Below, piece after piece: positions 20,160-31,403 of a stretch of DNA of 64,000 nucleotides. The stretch's first letter is position 1. Each line of letters opens with the position of its first letter. The DNA comes from Haematobia irritans. Taxonomy: Eukaryota > Arthropoda > Insecta > Diptera > Muscidae. The notes under the pieces are model-generated. The model made no database searches. It was not told where the DNA came from and saw only the letters and a list, made by a program, of their open reading frames with translations. Both the position numbers and the translations under genes were made by a program. Location: the NCBI RefSeq assembly GCF_050003625.1, contig NC_134401.1, positions 71,956,442-72,020,441 on the forward strand, read 5' to 3'.

Positions 20160-21056
20160 TTCCGCCCTCCCCGTGACCAAGTGTTAAATCCAGATTAAGG
20201 GCTGAGATTCCTTATGGGGCCGGAAATGATGTATCCCCGCACTGTTTTGTAGGCATTCACATAGCAAAGTTCGGTGATTGTGGATTCTTCTCGATGGATT
20301 GCAGAATAAGTATCTGTACCAAGTTCGATGTCGATGGGTAAATTACTCCTTGGGTCTGGGTCGACAAGGGATCGCTAAAATCTCTTGTACGGTCTTCGGG
20401 TAGAGGGTCAGAATAAGGTCTTCGTGGAAGTTAATCTGTTACGAGCGTGGAAGTTAATCAGTTAATTTTGAATTTGGTAAATCGTTGACCTTGGTATAAA
20501 AATGATCTGAGTCCCAGGCGTCGAAAAGTGGAATACACGATACGTGACATTGATGACGATTGACATATTAGCGCTCTCACTGTTGCCCAACTGTCAACTT
20601 CTTCCAATGCGAAAATCTTATTAAAAAGTCTTCGAATGTCAAAAACTTTCACAACTTTTGCTTCTACTTTTGTATTCAGAATTTCAAAAGCTGGTAATCT
20701 ATCTTTAGGTAACTGAAGCCATTGTGGTCTATGCCACCACAACGCATGATTCTTCAGATCAGACGGTGAACAACCTGTACTAGCTAGATCGGCTGGTAGA
20801 CTTTCAGAGTCGACGTGTTGTCATTTACTTTTATTTATTTATATATTTACAATCATAATGAATTATGAAAATAAATAGGTAATATAGGTGCTAACAACAT
20901 AGGTTTTCGACCTGGTTGCCATTTACGGTTACCAACATTTTCTAAGATTTCTGAAACACGATTACGAACAAAGGGAACGATCACCGGATGAGCTGCAATC
21001 CTCCAAAGATCGTTTGCCTCAGTTGCTAAATACAGCCTTGTGATGACTATCATTAA
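20160..21056 (-). pseudogene. BEL/Pao pol fragment
   Basis: On the minus strand an RNase H/connection fragment runs from VRNRVSEILENVG (near 20960) through ADLASTGCSPSDLKNHALWW (near 20770), interrupted by an 86-bp retroposon. Below 20440 is a protease-like tail (IDIELGTDTY, then GYIISGP) that stops after a few codons. The order, pol-late before protease, resembles the unusual 3' arrangement in BEL-1 and BEL-2, but the fragment is too decayed to prove it. Confidence 0.65.
20829..20914 (-). mobile_element. Ultra-short retroposon, copy 2
   Basis: Nearly identical to 18468-18555 and beginning at the same base. A 12-bp imperfect direct repeat, gttg(t/c)catttac, flanks it at 20817-20828 and 20915-20926. 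It splits a BEL pol fragment whose reading resumes in sense on the other side, so the insertion limits are clear. Confidence 0.8.
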
Positions 21057-21060
21057 TAAA

Positions 21061-21110
21061 GGGAGCCACCGTAGTGCAATGGTTAGCATGCCCGCCTTGC
21101 ATACACAAGG
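21061..21110 (+). mobile_element. 5' fragment of a tRNA-derived SINE
   Basis: The sequence gagccaccgtagtgcaatgg with a following gttagcatgcccgccttgc is the tRNA-like head, with A box, of a SINE I recognise from muscoid flies. The B-box half is lost after 21110. Confidence 0.65.
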
Positions 21111-21611
21111 ACATATGTTTATAGAAACAAAATATGTGAATTAAGTACTCCGGGGTTCAAACTATAGCAGTATACGAGGGCAGTTCGGAAACTTCTTAGC
21201 CTAGCACAAAAAGCGCGGTATAAAAAGAAAAAAGTTAAGTGTTCTGGAAACTTCCATCTCTGCTATGAACACATGTTAAATTTTGTTTCGATCTGGCAAC
21301 TCCTTCATATAGAAACGGGTGTTCAAAAAAGACGCATCAGCAATTTTTTTTACAACGGAAAAAATAGAAATGCGTGCTGTCATTAAATATTTACATAAAA
21401 AAGTTTTATCGGGACAAGAAATTCATAATGATATGGTGAATATGTTAGGTGAAAGTGCTCCTTCATATGCAACAGTAAAAAAATGGGTTGCTGAATTTAA
21501 ACGTGGTCGTACAAGCATTGAAGATGAACCACGTAGTGGTCGCTTAAGAGAAATGAAATGGATTTTAAGCGTCGTTTCATAACTCCTGATGAGACATGGA
21601 TCCACCACTAT

Positions 21612-22287
21612 CAGTGCTGCCGCTAGTGACAAATTGAGTGAAGTAGATTTTGGAAAAAAGTGGAGTAGATTGAATAAAATTGAAGTAGCATACATTTTTG
21701 AAAACAAAACAATAGAATTCATTTTATTATACCCTACACCATAGGATGGGGGTATATTAACTTTGTCATTCCGTTTGTAACACATCGAAATATTGCTCTA
21801 AGACCCCATAAAGTATATATATTCTGGGTCGTGGTGAAATTCTGAGTCGATTTGAACAGGTCCGTCCTTCCGTCCGTCTGTTGAAATCACGCTAACTTCC
21901 GAACGAAAGAAGCTATCGACTTGAAACTTGGCACAAGTAGTTGTTATTGATGTAGGTCGGATGGTATTGCAAATGGGCCATATCGGTCCACTTTTACGTA
22001 TAGCCCCCATATAAACGGACCCCCAAATTTGGCTTGCGGGGACTCTAAGAGAAGCAAATTTCATCCGATCCAGCTGAAATTTGGTACATGGTTTCAGCAT
22101 ATGATCTCTAACAACCACGCAAAAATTGGTCCACACCGATCCATAATTATATATAACACCCATATAAACTGATCCCCCGATTTGGCTTGCGGATTTTTGG
22201 AAGCAGATATTTGGAAGAAGGAGTGACGAAGTAAATTTTGTGAAAATGAAGGAAAATACTTCGATTGAAGTAGTAGCGGCAGCACTG
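21612..22287. mobile_element. hAT-type non-autonomous element
   Basis: Inverted termini cagtgctgccgcta / tagcggcagcactg and an exact 8-bp duplication, accactat (21604-21611 and 22288-22295), define a 676-bp hAT-type element inserted in the mariner. No transposase frame. The interior is the dispersed repeat at 21730-22200. Confidence 0.92.
21730..22200. repeat. Muscoid dispersed repeat with internal sub-repeats
   Basis: Starts near accctacaccataggatgg and includes catataaacggaccccc and aaatttggcttgcgg. I recognise it from many muscoid fly sequences. Sub-units (cccccatataaac..., then cacccatataaactgat) recur with about 150-bp spacing. Here it forms the interior of a hAT-type element. Confidence 0.7.
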
Positions 22288-22886
22288 ACCACTATACTCC
22301 AGAGACAAAAGAACAATCCAAACAATGGACTGAAGCTGGAGTAAGTGCCCCAAAGAAAGCTGGTAAGGTTATGGCAACGGTTTTTTGGGACTTTAAAGGT
22401 ATTTTATTGATTGACTATCTGCAAAACAATAAATTCAGAGTACTATTATTACAATTAAATGCACAAATTCGAGAAAAACGTCCTGGCTTACAACACAAAA
22501 CAAAATAATTTTTCATCAATACAACGCACCTGCGCACAAGAGTGTTTTAACAATGGCTAAAATCAACGAATTAAAGTACGAGTTGCTTAACCACCCACCT
22601 TATTCTCCTTTAGCTCCCAGTGACTTTTACCTGTTCCAAAATCTAAAAAAAAAATCATGCTGGCAAGCGTTTTACCTTAAATGAAGATGGAATTACTGTT
22701 GTAAACCACTATTTTGAAGACCTTGAGGAAAACTATTTTAATCAAGGGATATAATTGCTAGAAAAGCGTAGGACTAAGTGTATTGAAGTTTCAGGAGATT
22801 ATATTGAAATATAAAAATATTTTTAAAAAACTAACTATTCTTTCACTGATAGGCTAAGAATTTCCGAACCGCCCTCGTACTGGTAA

Positions 22887-24472
22887 TTTTTTTTTTTTTT
22901 TTTTTATTATTTTCATCTATGGATTAAACCCTTACAGACTAACAGTAATATATTTCATTATATACATATTGTTTGTTAATATATCAAGTATTTAATAATA
23001 ATGTTATCTTTTTCTTTACATTGTATTTCTCTTCTGACAAATCAAGATAATAATAAAATTTATTGAATTCTTTACAAAGACGGCGAAGTGGATCGTTGTT
23101 TTCAAAGTTCGTTCGAAAGTATTCAATGTGGAGCAGTTCAAAGTTGCGGGTAGGTCTAAAGGGTACATTTAATGATATGCTGTTAATAAGGAAGTCAGAT
23201 TTAAATCTTCCGTTAATTAAATCAACCATAAAACAGATATTCAGCATGGTACGTCTACTTTTCAGTGTAGGTAATTTGATGAGCGATAGTCTTTCTTTGT
23301 AAGACGGCAAGGTTTGAGGTGTCCAGTTATTCCGACGTAAACAAAACAGTAAAAATTGTTTCTGAACAGATTCAATACGATTGCAATGAATTTGGTACTG
23401 TGGGTCCCAAATTACAGATCCATATTCCAGGATAGGACGCACAAGTGAAGTATATATGTTTCTTGTAACAAATGGGTCAGAAAATTCCTTACTCCAGCGC
23501 TTGACAAATCCAAATGATCCATAGGCCTTATTTACAGTCATAGAAATGTGAGATCTAAAATTTAGCATGCGATCCAAAAGTATTCCAAGATCTTTAAAGG
23601 ATTCAACAGTTTCAAGCGTTGTGCCATTCAAGTTATAATTCGTGTCGATATAATTTAATCTATAAAAAGAGATATGCTTGCATTTCCTTATGTTCAGTTC
23701 CATCATATTTGATGAGCACCATCTGTACATGCTATTCAGATCAGATTGGAGTAAGGATTGGTCATCACTATTCCGAATAACCTTTATAATTTTAACATCG
23801 TCATACATGAGAGTGTAACCATATTTAATGGCTGATGGAAGGTCGTTTATAAATAAGCAGAACAATAGAGGGCCAAGATGACTTCCTTGTGGAACACCAG
23901 AAGGCACATGTATTGATTTTGAAATAATGTTATCAAATACTACAAATTGTGTACGATACTTTAGATAACTTTCAAACCAGGATACCATTAATTCACTGAA
24001 GCCCATGCGATGCAGTTTGTACAGTAAAAGTGAATGGTTTACTTTGTCAAACGCCTTACTAAAATCAGTATAAATGACATCAGTCTGTAAACGATCTCTA
24101 AAGCCTTCATTAACCATTGTAGTCAATTCCAAGATATTTGTTATGGTCGAACAAGATTTACGGAAGCCGTGTTGTTTAGGCGATAGAAGAGAGGAGACTT
24201 GATGATTCAAACTATCAGAAATAATTTTCTCCAACAGTTTTGGAATAGCACTTAATTTAGCAATGCCTCTATAATTCGTAATATCTGACTTGCTTCCATT
24301 TTTAAATAGCGGAATGATAAATGAATTCTTCCACAATGTAGGAAAGTGACCTGTGCGCAAAGATTCATTAAACAGAAAATGAAAGAGCAGTCGAAAGAGA
24401 ATGAGCACAATATTTGAGGATGTTACTGGGAATCCCATCAGGGCCCGGGCGATATGAACAGACAGCGGTGCC
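22887..24472 (-). mobile_element. CR1/Jockey-group LINE, 5' truncated, RT domain
   Basis: A long frame on the minus strand (to the stop at 22984) has RT motifs: KNGSKSDITNYRGI, TDFSKAFDKVNH (motif A), SGVPQGSHLGPLLF (motif B), a catalytic box reading MYDD, and VRPILEYGSVIW in the thumb. Relatives have YADD at the catalytic box, so one Ala codon seems lost in frame. The 3' UTR ends in a poly-A tail (T-run at 22887-22905). The 5' side ends at a hAT-type terminus at 24473. A frameshift lies near 24440. Clade assignment is approximate. Confidence 0.85.
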
Positions 24473-24756
24473 AACTCTGACGATTTTTCGTATGACAATT
24501 TATATGTAGCTTGCTTCCGGCCGTCTCCAATGTAAAAAGAAATTTCAAAGCAATCAATATCAATAAACCTAAAATTCGGAATCCCTTTGAAACTTAAACA
24601 TTACAAGGTATTCTTTTGTCTAAAAACTATTTAAAGCAAAATATTTCTGATTGCTATGAAGCCAGTTTAGCTAAATTCACTTCATTTATTTATTCATTAC
24701 CGATAATAGTAATAATAACAAAAATTATACATGAGCAAGTAATAAGGATTTAAATT

Positions 24757-26362
24757 CAGTGATGCCAATTTGGTGCTTTTAGCACCAAATTTAGTGCTTT
24801 TTGATTTCTAAAAAGCATCAAATTGCCTTTTTGGTGCCTTTTCAAAAAAAGCACCAACTTGGTGCTTTCTGGCATTTTCATTTAGTGCTTTGGTGCTTTT
24901 TTCATTGTGAACAGTATTAAGTTAAATTGTTTCAAAAATGTGGATTAGACTGTCACCAGCTTAAGAAACTCAACTTTATTGCCAAATATAGAATTTGATT
25001 GTTATGAAGGTAGTATTGATTAGTTTTTAATTAATATTGTTATTTAGGGTGTTCTGTAGAAAAGTGTAGCGAGGAGTGCCGAATTTTTGAACTTGATAAA
25101 GATGTCATTAAAAACGTTTGTATTTAATTCACAAAAGCACGCACAACTGAAAGAAGCAATAGAATCCTTCATATATTAATAAAGGGTGATTTGTTAAGAG
25201 CTTGATAACTTTTTTTTAAAAAAAAAACGCATAAAATTTGCAAAATCTCATCGGTTCTTTATTTGAAACGTTAGATTGGTCCATGACATTTACTTTTTGA
25301 AGATAATTTCATTTAAATGTTGACCGCGGCTGCGTCTTAGGTGGTCCATTCGGAAAGTCCAATTTTGGGCAACTTTTTCGAGCATTTCGGCCGGAATAGC
25401 CCGAATTTCTTCGGAAATGTTGTCTTCCAAAGCTGGAATAGTTGCTGGCTTATTTCTGTAGACTTTAGACTTGACGTAGCCCCACAAAAAATAGTCTAAA
25501 GGCGTCAAATCGCATGATCTTGGTGGCCAACTTACCGGTCCATTTCTTGAGATGAATTGTTCTCCGAAGTTTTCCCTCAAAATGGCCATAGAATCGCGAG
25601 CTGTGTGGCATGTAGCGCCATCTTGTTGAAACCACATGTCAACCAAGTTCAGTTCTTCCATTTTTGGCAACAAAAAGTTTGTTAGCATCGAACGATAGCG
25701 ATCGCCATTCACCGTAACGTTGCGTCCAACAGCATCTTTGAAAAAATACGGTCCAATGATTCCACCAGCGTACAAACCACACCAAACAGTGCATTTTTCG
25801 GGATGCATGGGCAGTTCTTGAACGGCTTCTGGTTGCTCTTCACTCCAAATGCGGCAATTTTGCTTATTTACGTAGCCATTCAACCAGAAATGAGCCTCAT
25901 CGCTGAACAAAATTTGTCGATAAAAAAGCGGATTTTCTGCCAACTTTTCTAGTAATAAAATTCAATGATTTGCAAGCGTTGCTCGTTAGTAAGTCTATTC
26001 ATGATGAAATGTCAAAGCATACTGAGCATCTTTCTCTTTGACACCATGTCTGAAATCCCACGTGATCTGTCAAATACTAATGCATGAAAATCCTAACCTC
26101 AAAAGAATCACCCTTTATATAATAAATATAATGTTGAAAAATATTACTGATCAAAATGAATTGGATGAAAGCATTAAAACTGATCAAGGTGTATACTTGA
26201 ATAGCGGTTCATAACTGCATAAAATTACAAATTCAATACACAAAAGTTCTATAATACATCTTCGGATTTTTTTTTAGTACAGCATTTAATTTTGGGAAGT
26301 AGTATGGTAGAATTAATAATATATTTTTGGTGCTTTTTGGCCTTGTGGATTTGGCAACACTG
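24757..26362. mobile_element. Inner hAT-type element, split by a mariner-like element
   Basis: Inverted termini cagtgatgccaa (24757) and ttggcaacactg (26362), with a near-perfect 8-bp duplication (tttaaatt / cttaaatt). Subterminal DNA is full of ttggtgctttt motifs in both orientations. There is no transposase of its own. The 25182-26115 element sits inside. Confidence 0.8.
25182..26115 (-). mobile_element. IS630-Tc1-mariner deletion derivative, copy 1
   Basis: Termini aagggtgatt / aatcaccctt between TA dinucleotides. The transposase starts MNRLTNEQRLQIIEFYY near 26000 but meets a stop at a deletion junction. The catalytic domain continues in another frame (25943-25290) with FSDEAHF, QQDGATCH and SCDLTPLD, i.e. 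all three Asp positions. The DNA-binding domain and linker are lost, so no full protein can be made. Almost identical to the copy at 30471-31403 outside the deletion. Confidence 0.88.
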
Positions 26363-26767
26363 CTTAAATTCGCTTGGAGAATAGGAAATTTTTCTGTCAA
26401 GAAAATTTTGTTAAACAATGTAGTACATGTGGTCACAATCAGATATATTAATTTAAATTAATTAAAAATTTATTTCAATTAATCGTCGTTTAAAAAAACT
26501 GCGCTATATTCCTTAAGTAGAGACTTAGACGGCATTATTCATCTAACTAAAATGAATAAAACCCCTTTTTAATAACAGCTTTATTCTGTATATAATATAT
26601 GGAATGCTCAGATTTTTGAATAAAACTATTATTTTGTTCCTAAATCTTTTTTTCAACTGTTTCATGAGTGACGATTTTTTGACGAATTCTTTGGGATGAA
26701 TTGACGATTTTGACGAAAAATATTTTTAAAATTGACGATTTTCAGCCCAAAACAATTGGCACCACTG

Positions 26768-29700
26768 GATGTAAATCGAGCCTGTATAATTGCTAATAAT
26801 GAGCTCAACTTGTTTCTGCTTCCTTCGATGTGCAATACTGACACTGTCGTTGCCAGTTTGGAAAAAGACAACTGAAAATATTGGGTATCTTCGGTCTGCA
26901 TGGGACATGATAGGGACATGCTTCCATGTGCCGTTAACACCTTAGTGAGGAGTCATTGAAAACAAAAACAAAACTCATTATGGGATGCGATGCAAATGTA
27001 CATCATAGTATGTGGGGAAGTGGTGACATTAATACAAGAGGAGAGTCACTCCTGGAGTTTATTTTGCGTACTAATTTGGTAGTTTGCAATAAGGGAGATG
27101 CCCCAACCTTTGTCACTAAAAACAGGAAATAAGTTTTGGACGTCACCTTGGCCTCACAAGAACTGAAAGAACTGATATGTGATTGGCAGGTTTTAAGTGG
27201 TGTACGGAGTTAAGTAATATGAGGAAATCCTGCAGGAAGCTCTTTAACAAAGCAAAGTCCACCAGAGCTCCTGAGGGTTGGGGCGCTTACAAGGAGAATC
27301 TGAGAGGATACAAGCGAGAACTGAGAAACGCTCAGCATAACTCTTGGAATAATTATGGTAGCAGTATTGAGAATATGTGGTATTGAGAATACGAGGCTTC
27401 CAGACTATTTAAGGTACTAGCATCCGCGAACTCCGCTCCAGATTTCATTAAAACAATGGAGGGCAATTGGAAAACGTTCAGTGGGGAGACGCTGGAGGTA
27501 CCATTGGACACACATTTTCCTGGAAATCAGACGGTCGAACCATGTTCTGGCGGTGCCACAAGGGCTCAGCGGTCGTTTTTTATCGAGGAAATTGTATCGC
27601 AATCTAGAATAAAATGGGCGTTAAATAGCTTTGGACCATTCAAATCCCCCGGACCTGACGGAATAACTCCAGCGGAGTTACAAGCAGTGACTGCCAGAAT
27701 CGTCCCCTGGTTGTCGGCGAAATATATAGGATGTATCAACTTAGCATATATTTCAGGAAAGTGGAGGGAAACAAAAGTCGTTTTCATACCTAAAGTGGGA
27801 AAAGCCTCTCACTCGAGTGCGATGGATTTCCGACCAATCAGCTTAATCTCATTCCTACTTAACACTCTGGAGAGGATGATAGATATTTCTAGAAATCGAA
27901 TGGGCGTTCAATAACATCCATCCGAGCTCGATATTAAATGGACTGACAACTCTGAATGTTGATCCAGGTATACTTAGGCTGTTAGTCGAACTTTTAACGA
28001 AGAGTCGTATTTCAGCCACACTAGGACAAGCAAACATACAAAGATATGTGAACAGAGGCGCCCCCAACGAGGAGTTCTATCACCTCTTCTTTGGAATGTT
28101 GCTATAAACAACCTTCTGGTTTCCCTAGAAAAAGAAAGGATAAAAGTGGTGGCATATGCAGATGATGTGGCGCTAGCAGTCAGGGGAAAATTCCCTTTCT
28201 TTTGGTGAGTGTGCAAAATACCTTGGCGTTATTTTGAACAGGAAGCTGAACTTTAAGCTTAATATTGAAGAAAGGGCGAGGAAAGCAACGGTAGCTTTGT
28301 ACTCGTGCAAAAATGCAATAGGAAAAAAGTGGGGACTGAACCCAAAAAATGTGCATTGGCTATACACGGCAGTGGTTAGACTTATAATGCTATATGGTGT
28401 TGTAGTCTGGCGGCACTTCACCAGCCGACAAGTTTAGATAAACTTCAGCGTATGGCGTACTTGTGTATCTCAGGTGCTGCATCTATTGCCTTTAGACATT
28501 TTGGCCAAACAGTCAGCTGCGACAACGGCTGTGGGGTTGTGCGAGCTATCGCTGTGGTCGGAAAAAAGTTACGGTCACAGTGCGGTCCTCAAAATAATGC
28601 CAGATGTGCCTAACGTAGTGGATTATACACACAAAAAATTTTTTTTTCTGATTCAATCACGAAATTAATTGATCCAATTAATTTTTTAATTGAAGGGTCT
28701 TCAATCACAGAAATGATAGTATCAATTAAAAAATTAATTGGCAGTCAATTAAAAAATTAATTGATTCAATTAAAAATTTAATTGATACTATTAATTTGTG
28801 TGATTGATTTTTATTTCAATTAAAAAATTTGTTGATTCAATTAAATTTTTAATTAAATATGTTTTAAAACTCAATTAATATTTTAATTGGAAAAATTTTC
28901 GTGAATTTTTTTCTGTGAACTTTGGCGAGACCACTTTCGACAAAAAGTTTGAAACTCTAATTCCCAACAGTGAGGCGTGGTGTACACAGGCCCCGGGGAA
29001 TAAACGATTTCTACACTGATGGCTCCAAATTGGATGGACAAGTGGGTTTCGGAGTATATTCTAAAGATCTGGAATTTCGAATAGCGAAAATATTACCTAA
29101 TCACTGCAGTGTTGTTCAGGCTGAAATATTAGCAATAAGAGTGGTGATGAATTGGCTGAGAAGTAATGTTCCAAAAAATGTGGGCATTAATATATACTTA
29201 GACAGTCAACCTGCAATAAAATCCTTGGACTCTGTGTTCCTCAACTCGAAAACGGCCATCGATTGCCGCAAATCTCTCAATGAGATGGCTGAGCAGTACA
29301 ATATTCACCTAATATGGGTGCCTGGCCATAGGAAAATGGCTATGGACTATCTTACATATTCCAGGTTAACTAGAATCGGATGGTATGCCCCTGGCTACCT
29401 GCAAGCTCATACTGAGTGAAAAGGCTGTTATGATGGCAAATGTTCCATGGGAGAATTCTCGAAATGTCAGATATCACGGGTCGCTGCCTGATAGGCGATT
29501 TTGAAAAAATATTGGCGCGAAGTATAATGACAAATGTGTGAGTATCCTGCATTTTGTGTAAGGTGTAAGCAAATTTTAGGGGAATATAGCTTTAGATTAC
29601 TGGCGGACCTGGAAAACGTTAACTTAAGCAGTCTGCTAATGTTTTTGGAACAATCTGGTTGGTTCAACAGAAGAAAATAATCGAGAAGGTTTAGCGGTTA

Positions 29701-29815
29701 AAAATAGAAGTGCCCATATGTAATAGGTACTTTTAGTTAATGTGGTATCAATGGACTGAATAGTCTAAGTGAGCCTGAATCTTAATCGGGCTGCCACTTT
29801 AACCTAACCTAACAA
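26768..29815 (+). mobile_element. Loa/I-type LINE, copy E, degenerate
   Basis: Same family as copies A-D. It begins inside the endonuclease region at gatgtaaatcgagcc, passes through CDANVHHSMWGSGD near 26990, an ORF2 linker (27183-27386), the RT N-terminal part (27456-27914: SPGPDGITPAEL), motif A, and a retained AYADDVALAV box near 28160 followed by a deletion. After an inserted MITE come RNase H (FYTDGSKLDG near 29010) and a 3' UTR ending in aacct repeats at 29815. Many stops; inactive. Confidence 0.87.
28627..28918. mobile_element. MITE inside LINE copy E
   Basis: About 290 bp of AT-rich DNA interrupts the LINE between gattaca and ctttggcg positions that are contiguous in the other copies. 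The ends (cacaaaaaattttt and its partner ttttttctgtg) are inverted. The interior repeats aattaattgattcaatt-like units in both orientations. Target duplication not resolved. Confidence 0.75.
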
Positions 29816-30136
29816 AGGAACTCCAATTGCAGGAGGCTTTTTTAACCAAACTAAAACAATCGTTAAATGGGTCCAAAAATGAGTCGTAAAATAGGAGATT
29901 CGAAAGTAAAACAGCACCTCGCAATTCGAGATGTGGCAATGAAATCTTTTTTATGGGAGCAACTCTAGTCTTAGCCGTTAAAAGATTAATGTCTACTTGT
30001 TTATTGCGTTGTCCCACCTTACTGTACAAAACGTTCTCATAATCACTTTCAGACGTATCGCAGAAGCCATTAATCTCTATTTTCGACGTGGGTGTAGTGA
30101 AGTTAATCCATCGATGAATTTTTACCCATTATACTG
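29816..30136 (-). pseudogene. BEL/Pao pol fragment (RNase H region)
   Basis: On the minus strand, frames contain KTRVAPIKKISLPHLELRGA, the RNase H/connection signature of BEL pol, preceded by a degenerate IHRWINF...CDTSES stretch near 30080. One end abuts the aacct tail of LINE copy E, the other an inverted-repeat element. Confidence 0.75.
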
Positions 30137-30470
30137 CAGTTAGTGTGATCAAAAAACCCGTTTTTTTAAAGTCGGTTCTAAAAAACCGAACCATTTTTTA
30201 TAGCCGGTGGTCCAACCGGGTTTTCCCAAAAGTAGCAAAAACAGATATTTTAATAAAAATGAAGGAAAAATTTAATTGCGGTAACAATACCGTAGATAAA
30301 CATTAAAATGTTGGATTTTTGTTTTTCATATGTTATATTTATCAAAGACGATATTGAAGAACCTCAACATCTACAAATTTTCTTGTATATACTGCATTTG
30401 ATTTTCTAAGAATCATTTTGTTGTTTTTCAAAATATTCACAAACAGGGCTAATTTTCTACAGAATAAGTA

Positions 30471-31403
30471 AAGGGTGATTTGTTAAGAGCTTGATAACTT
30501 TAAAAAAAAAAAAACGCATAAAATTTGCAAAATCTCATCGGTTCTTTATTTGAAACGTTAGATTGGTCCATGACATTTACTTTTTGAAGATAATTTCATT
30601 TAAATGTTGACCGCGGCTGCGTCTTAGGTGGTCCATTCGGAAAGTCCAATTTTGGGCAACTTTTTCGAGCATTTCGGCCGGAATAGCCCGAATTTCTTCG
30701 GAAATGTTGTCTTCCAAAGCTGGAATAGTTGCTGGCTTATTTCTGTAGACTTTAGACTTGACGTAGCCCCACAAAAAATAGTCTAAAGGCGTCAAATCGC
30801 ATGATCTTGGTGGCCAACTTACCGGTCCATTTCTTGAGATGAATTGTTCTCCGAAGTTTTCCCTCAAAATGGCCATAGAATCGCGAGCTGTGTGGCATGT
30901 AGCGCCATCTTGTTGAAACCACATGTCAACCAAGTTCAGTTCTTCCATTTTTGGCAACAAAAAGTTTGTTAGCATCGAACGATAGCGATCGCCATTCACC
31001 GTAACGTTGCGTCCAACAGCATCTTTGAAAAAATACGGTCCAATGATTCCACCAGCGTACAAACCACACCAAACAGTGCATTTTTCGGGATGCATGGGCA
31101 GTTCTTGAACGGCTTCTGGTTGCTCTTCACTCCAAATGCGGCAATTTTGCTTATTTACGTAGCCATTCAACCAGAAATGAGCCTCATCGCTGAACAAAAT
31201 TTGTCGATAAAAAAGCGGATTTTCTGCCAACTTTTCTAGGGCCCATTCACTGAAAATTCGACGTTGTGGCTCGTTAGTAAGTCTATTCATGATGAAATGT
31301 CAAAGCATACTGAGCATCTTTATCTTTGACACCATGTCTGAAATCCCACGTGATCTGTCAAATACTAATGCATGAAAATCCTAACCTCAAAAGAATCACC
31401 CTT
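30471..31403 (-). mobile_element. IS630-Tc1-mariner deletion derivative, copy 2
   Basis: Termini aagggtgatt / aatcaccctt with TA on both sides (30469-30470, 31404-31405). Nearly identical to 25182-26115 but with a different internal deletion. It encodes the frame at 30577-31290. Confidence 0.92.
30577..31290 (-). CDS. Transposase catalytic domain lacking its DNA-binding domain
   Basis: A 237-residue open frame starts with the family's normal N-terminus (MNRLTNE) and passes at residue 8 directly into PQRRIFSEWALEKL, the start of the catalytic domain. Relatives, as I remember them, have roughly 110 more residues here, forming the helix-turn-helix. The deletion keeps the frame. All three acidic positions remain: FSDEAHF, QQDGATCH and PRSCDLTPLD, with 36 residues between the second and third. 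The C-terminus (HLRRSRGQHLNEIIFKK) is intact. It could be translated but should not bind the termini. A dominant-negative role is inference. Confidence 0.85.
   Translation of the reverse strand: MNRLTNEPQRRIFSEWALEKLAENPLFYRQILFSDEAHFWLNGYVNKQNCRIWSEEQPEAVQELPMHPEKCTVWCGLYAGGIIGPYFFKDAVGRNVTVNGDRYRSMLTNFLLPKMEELNLVDMWFQQDGATCHTARDSMAILRENFGEQFISRNGPVSWPPRSCDLTPLDYFLWGYVKSKVYRNKPATIPALEDNISEEIRAIPAEMLEKVAQNWTFRMDHLRRSRGQHLNEIIFKK

Larger units (their letters stand above)
21175..22877 (+). mobile_element. Mariner element with a hAT-type insertion
   Basis: Terminal inverted repeats (cgagggcagttcggaaa at 21175; complement ending at 22877) lie between TA duplications (21173-21174, 22878-22879). 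The transposase starts at 21370 and reads a helix-turn-helix domain with FKRGRTSIEDEPRSGR. About 100 residues are then deleted before TPDETWIHHY, where another element inserted. After it, SKQWTEAGVSAPKKAGK and the late catalytic part follow. The second catalytic Asp position reads QYNAPAHK (Asp to Tyr), and the third is lost (SPLAPSD without the usual Asp). Inactive. Confidence 0.9.
24473..26767. mobile_element. Outer hAT-type element with mismatched flanks
   Basis: The left terminus cagcggtgccaa (24473) and right terminus ttggcaccactg (26767) are inverted. Both ends carry tgacgattttt motifs. The left flank is the CR1/Jockey-group LINE and the right flank is a Loa-type LINE. No 8-bp duplication matches (tgaacaga against gatgtaaa). 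It may be a recombinant of two copies. It contains a second hAT-type element. Confidence 0.65.

Noticed and set aside
22984..26767. One continuous LINE from the CR1/Jockey-group RT to the Loa-type piece
   Set aside because: The RT types and strands differ. A hAT-type element and nested insertions lie between them.
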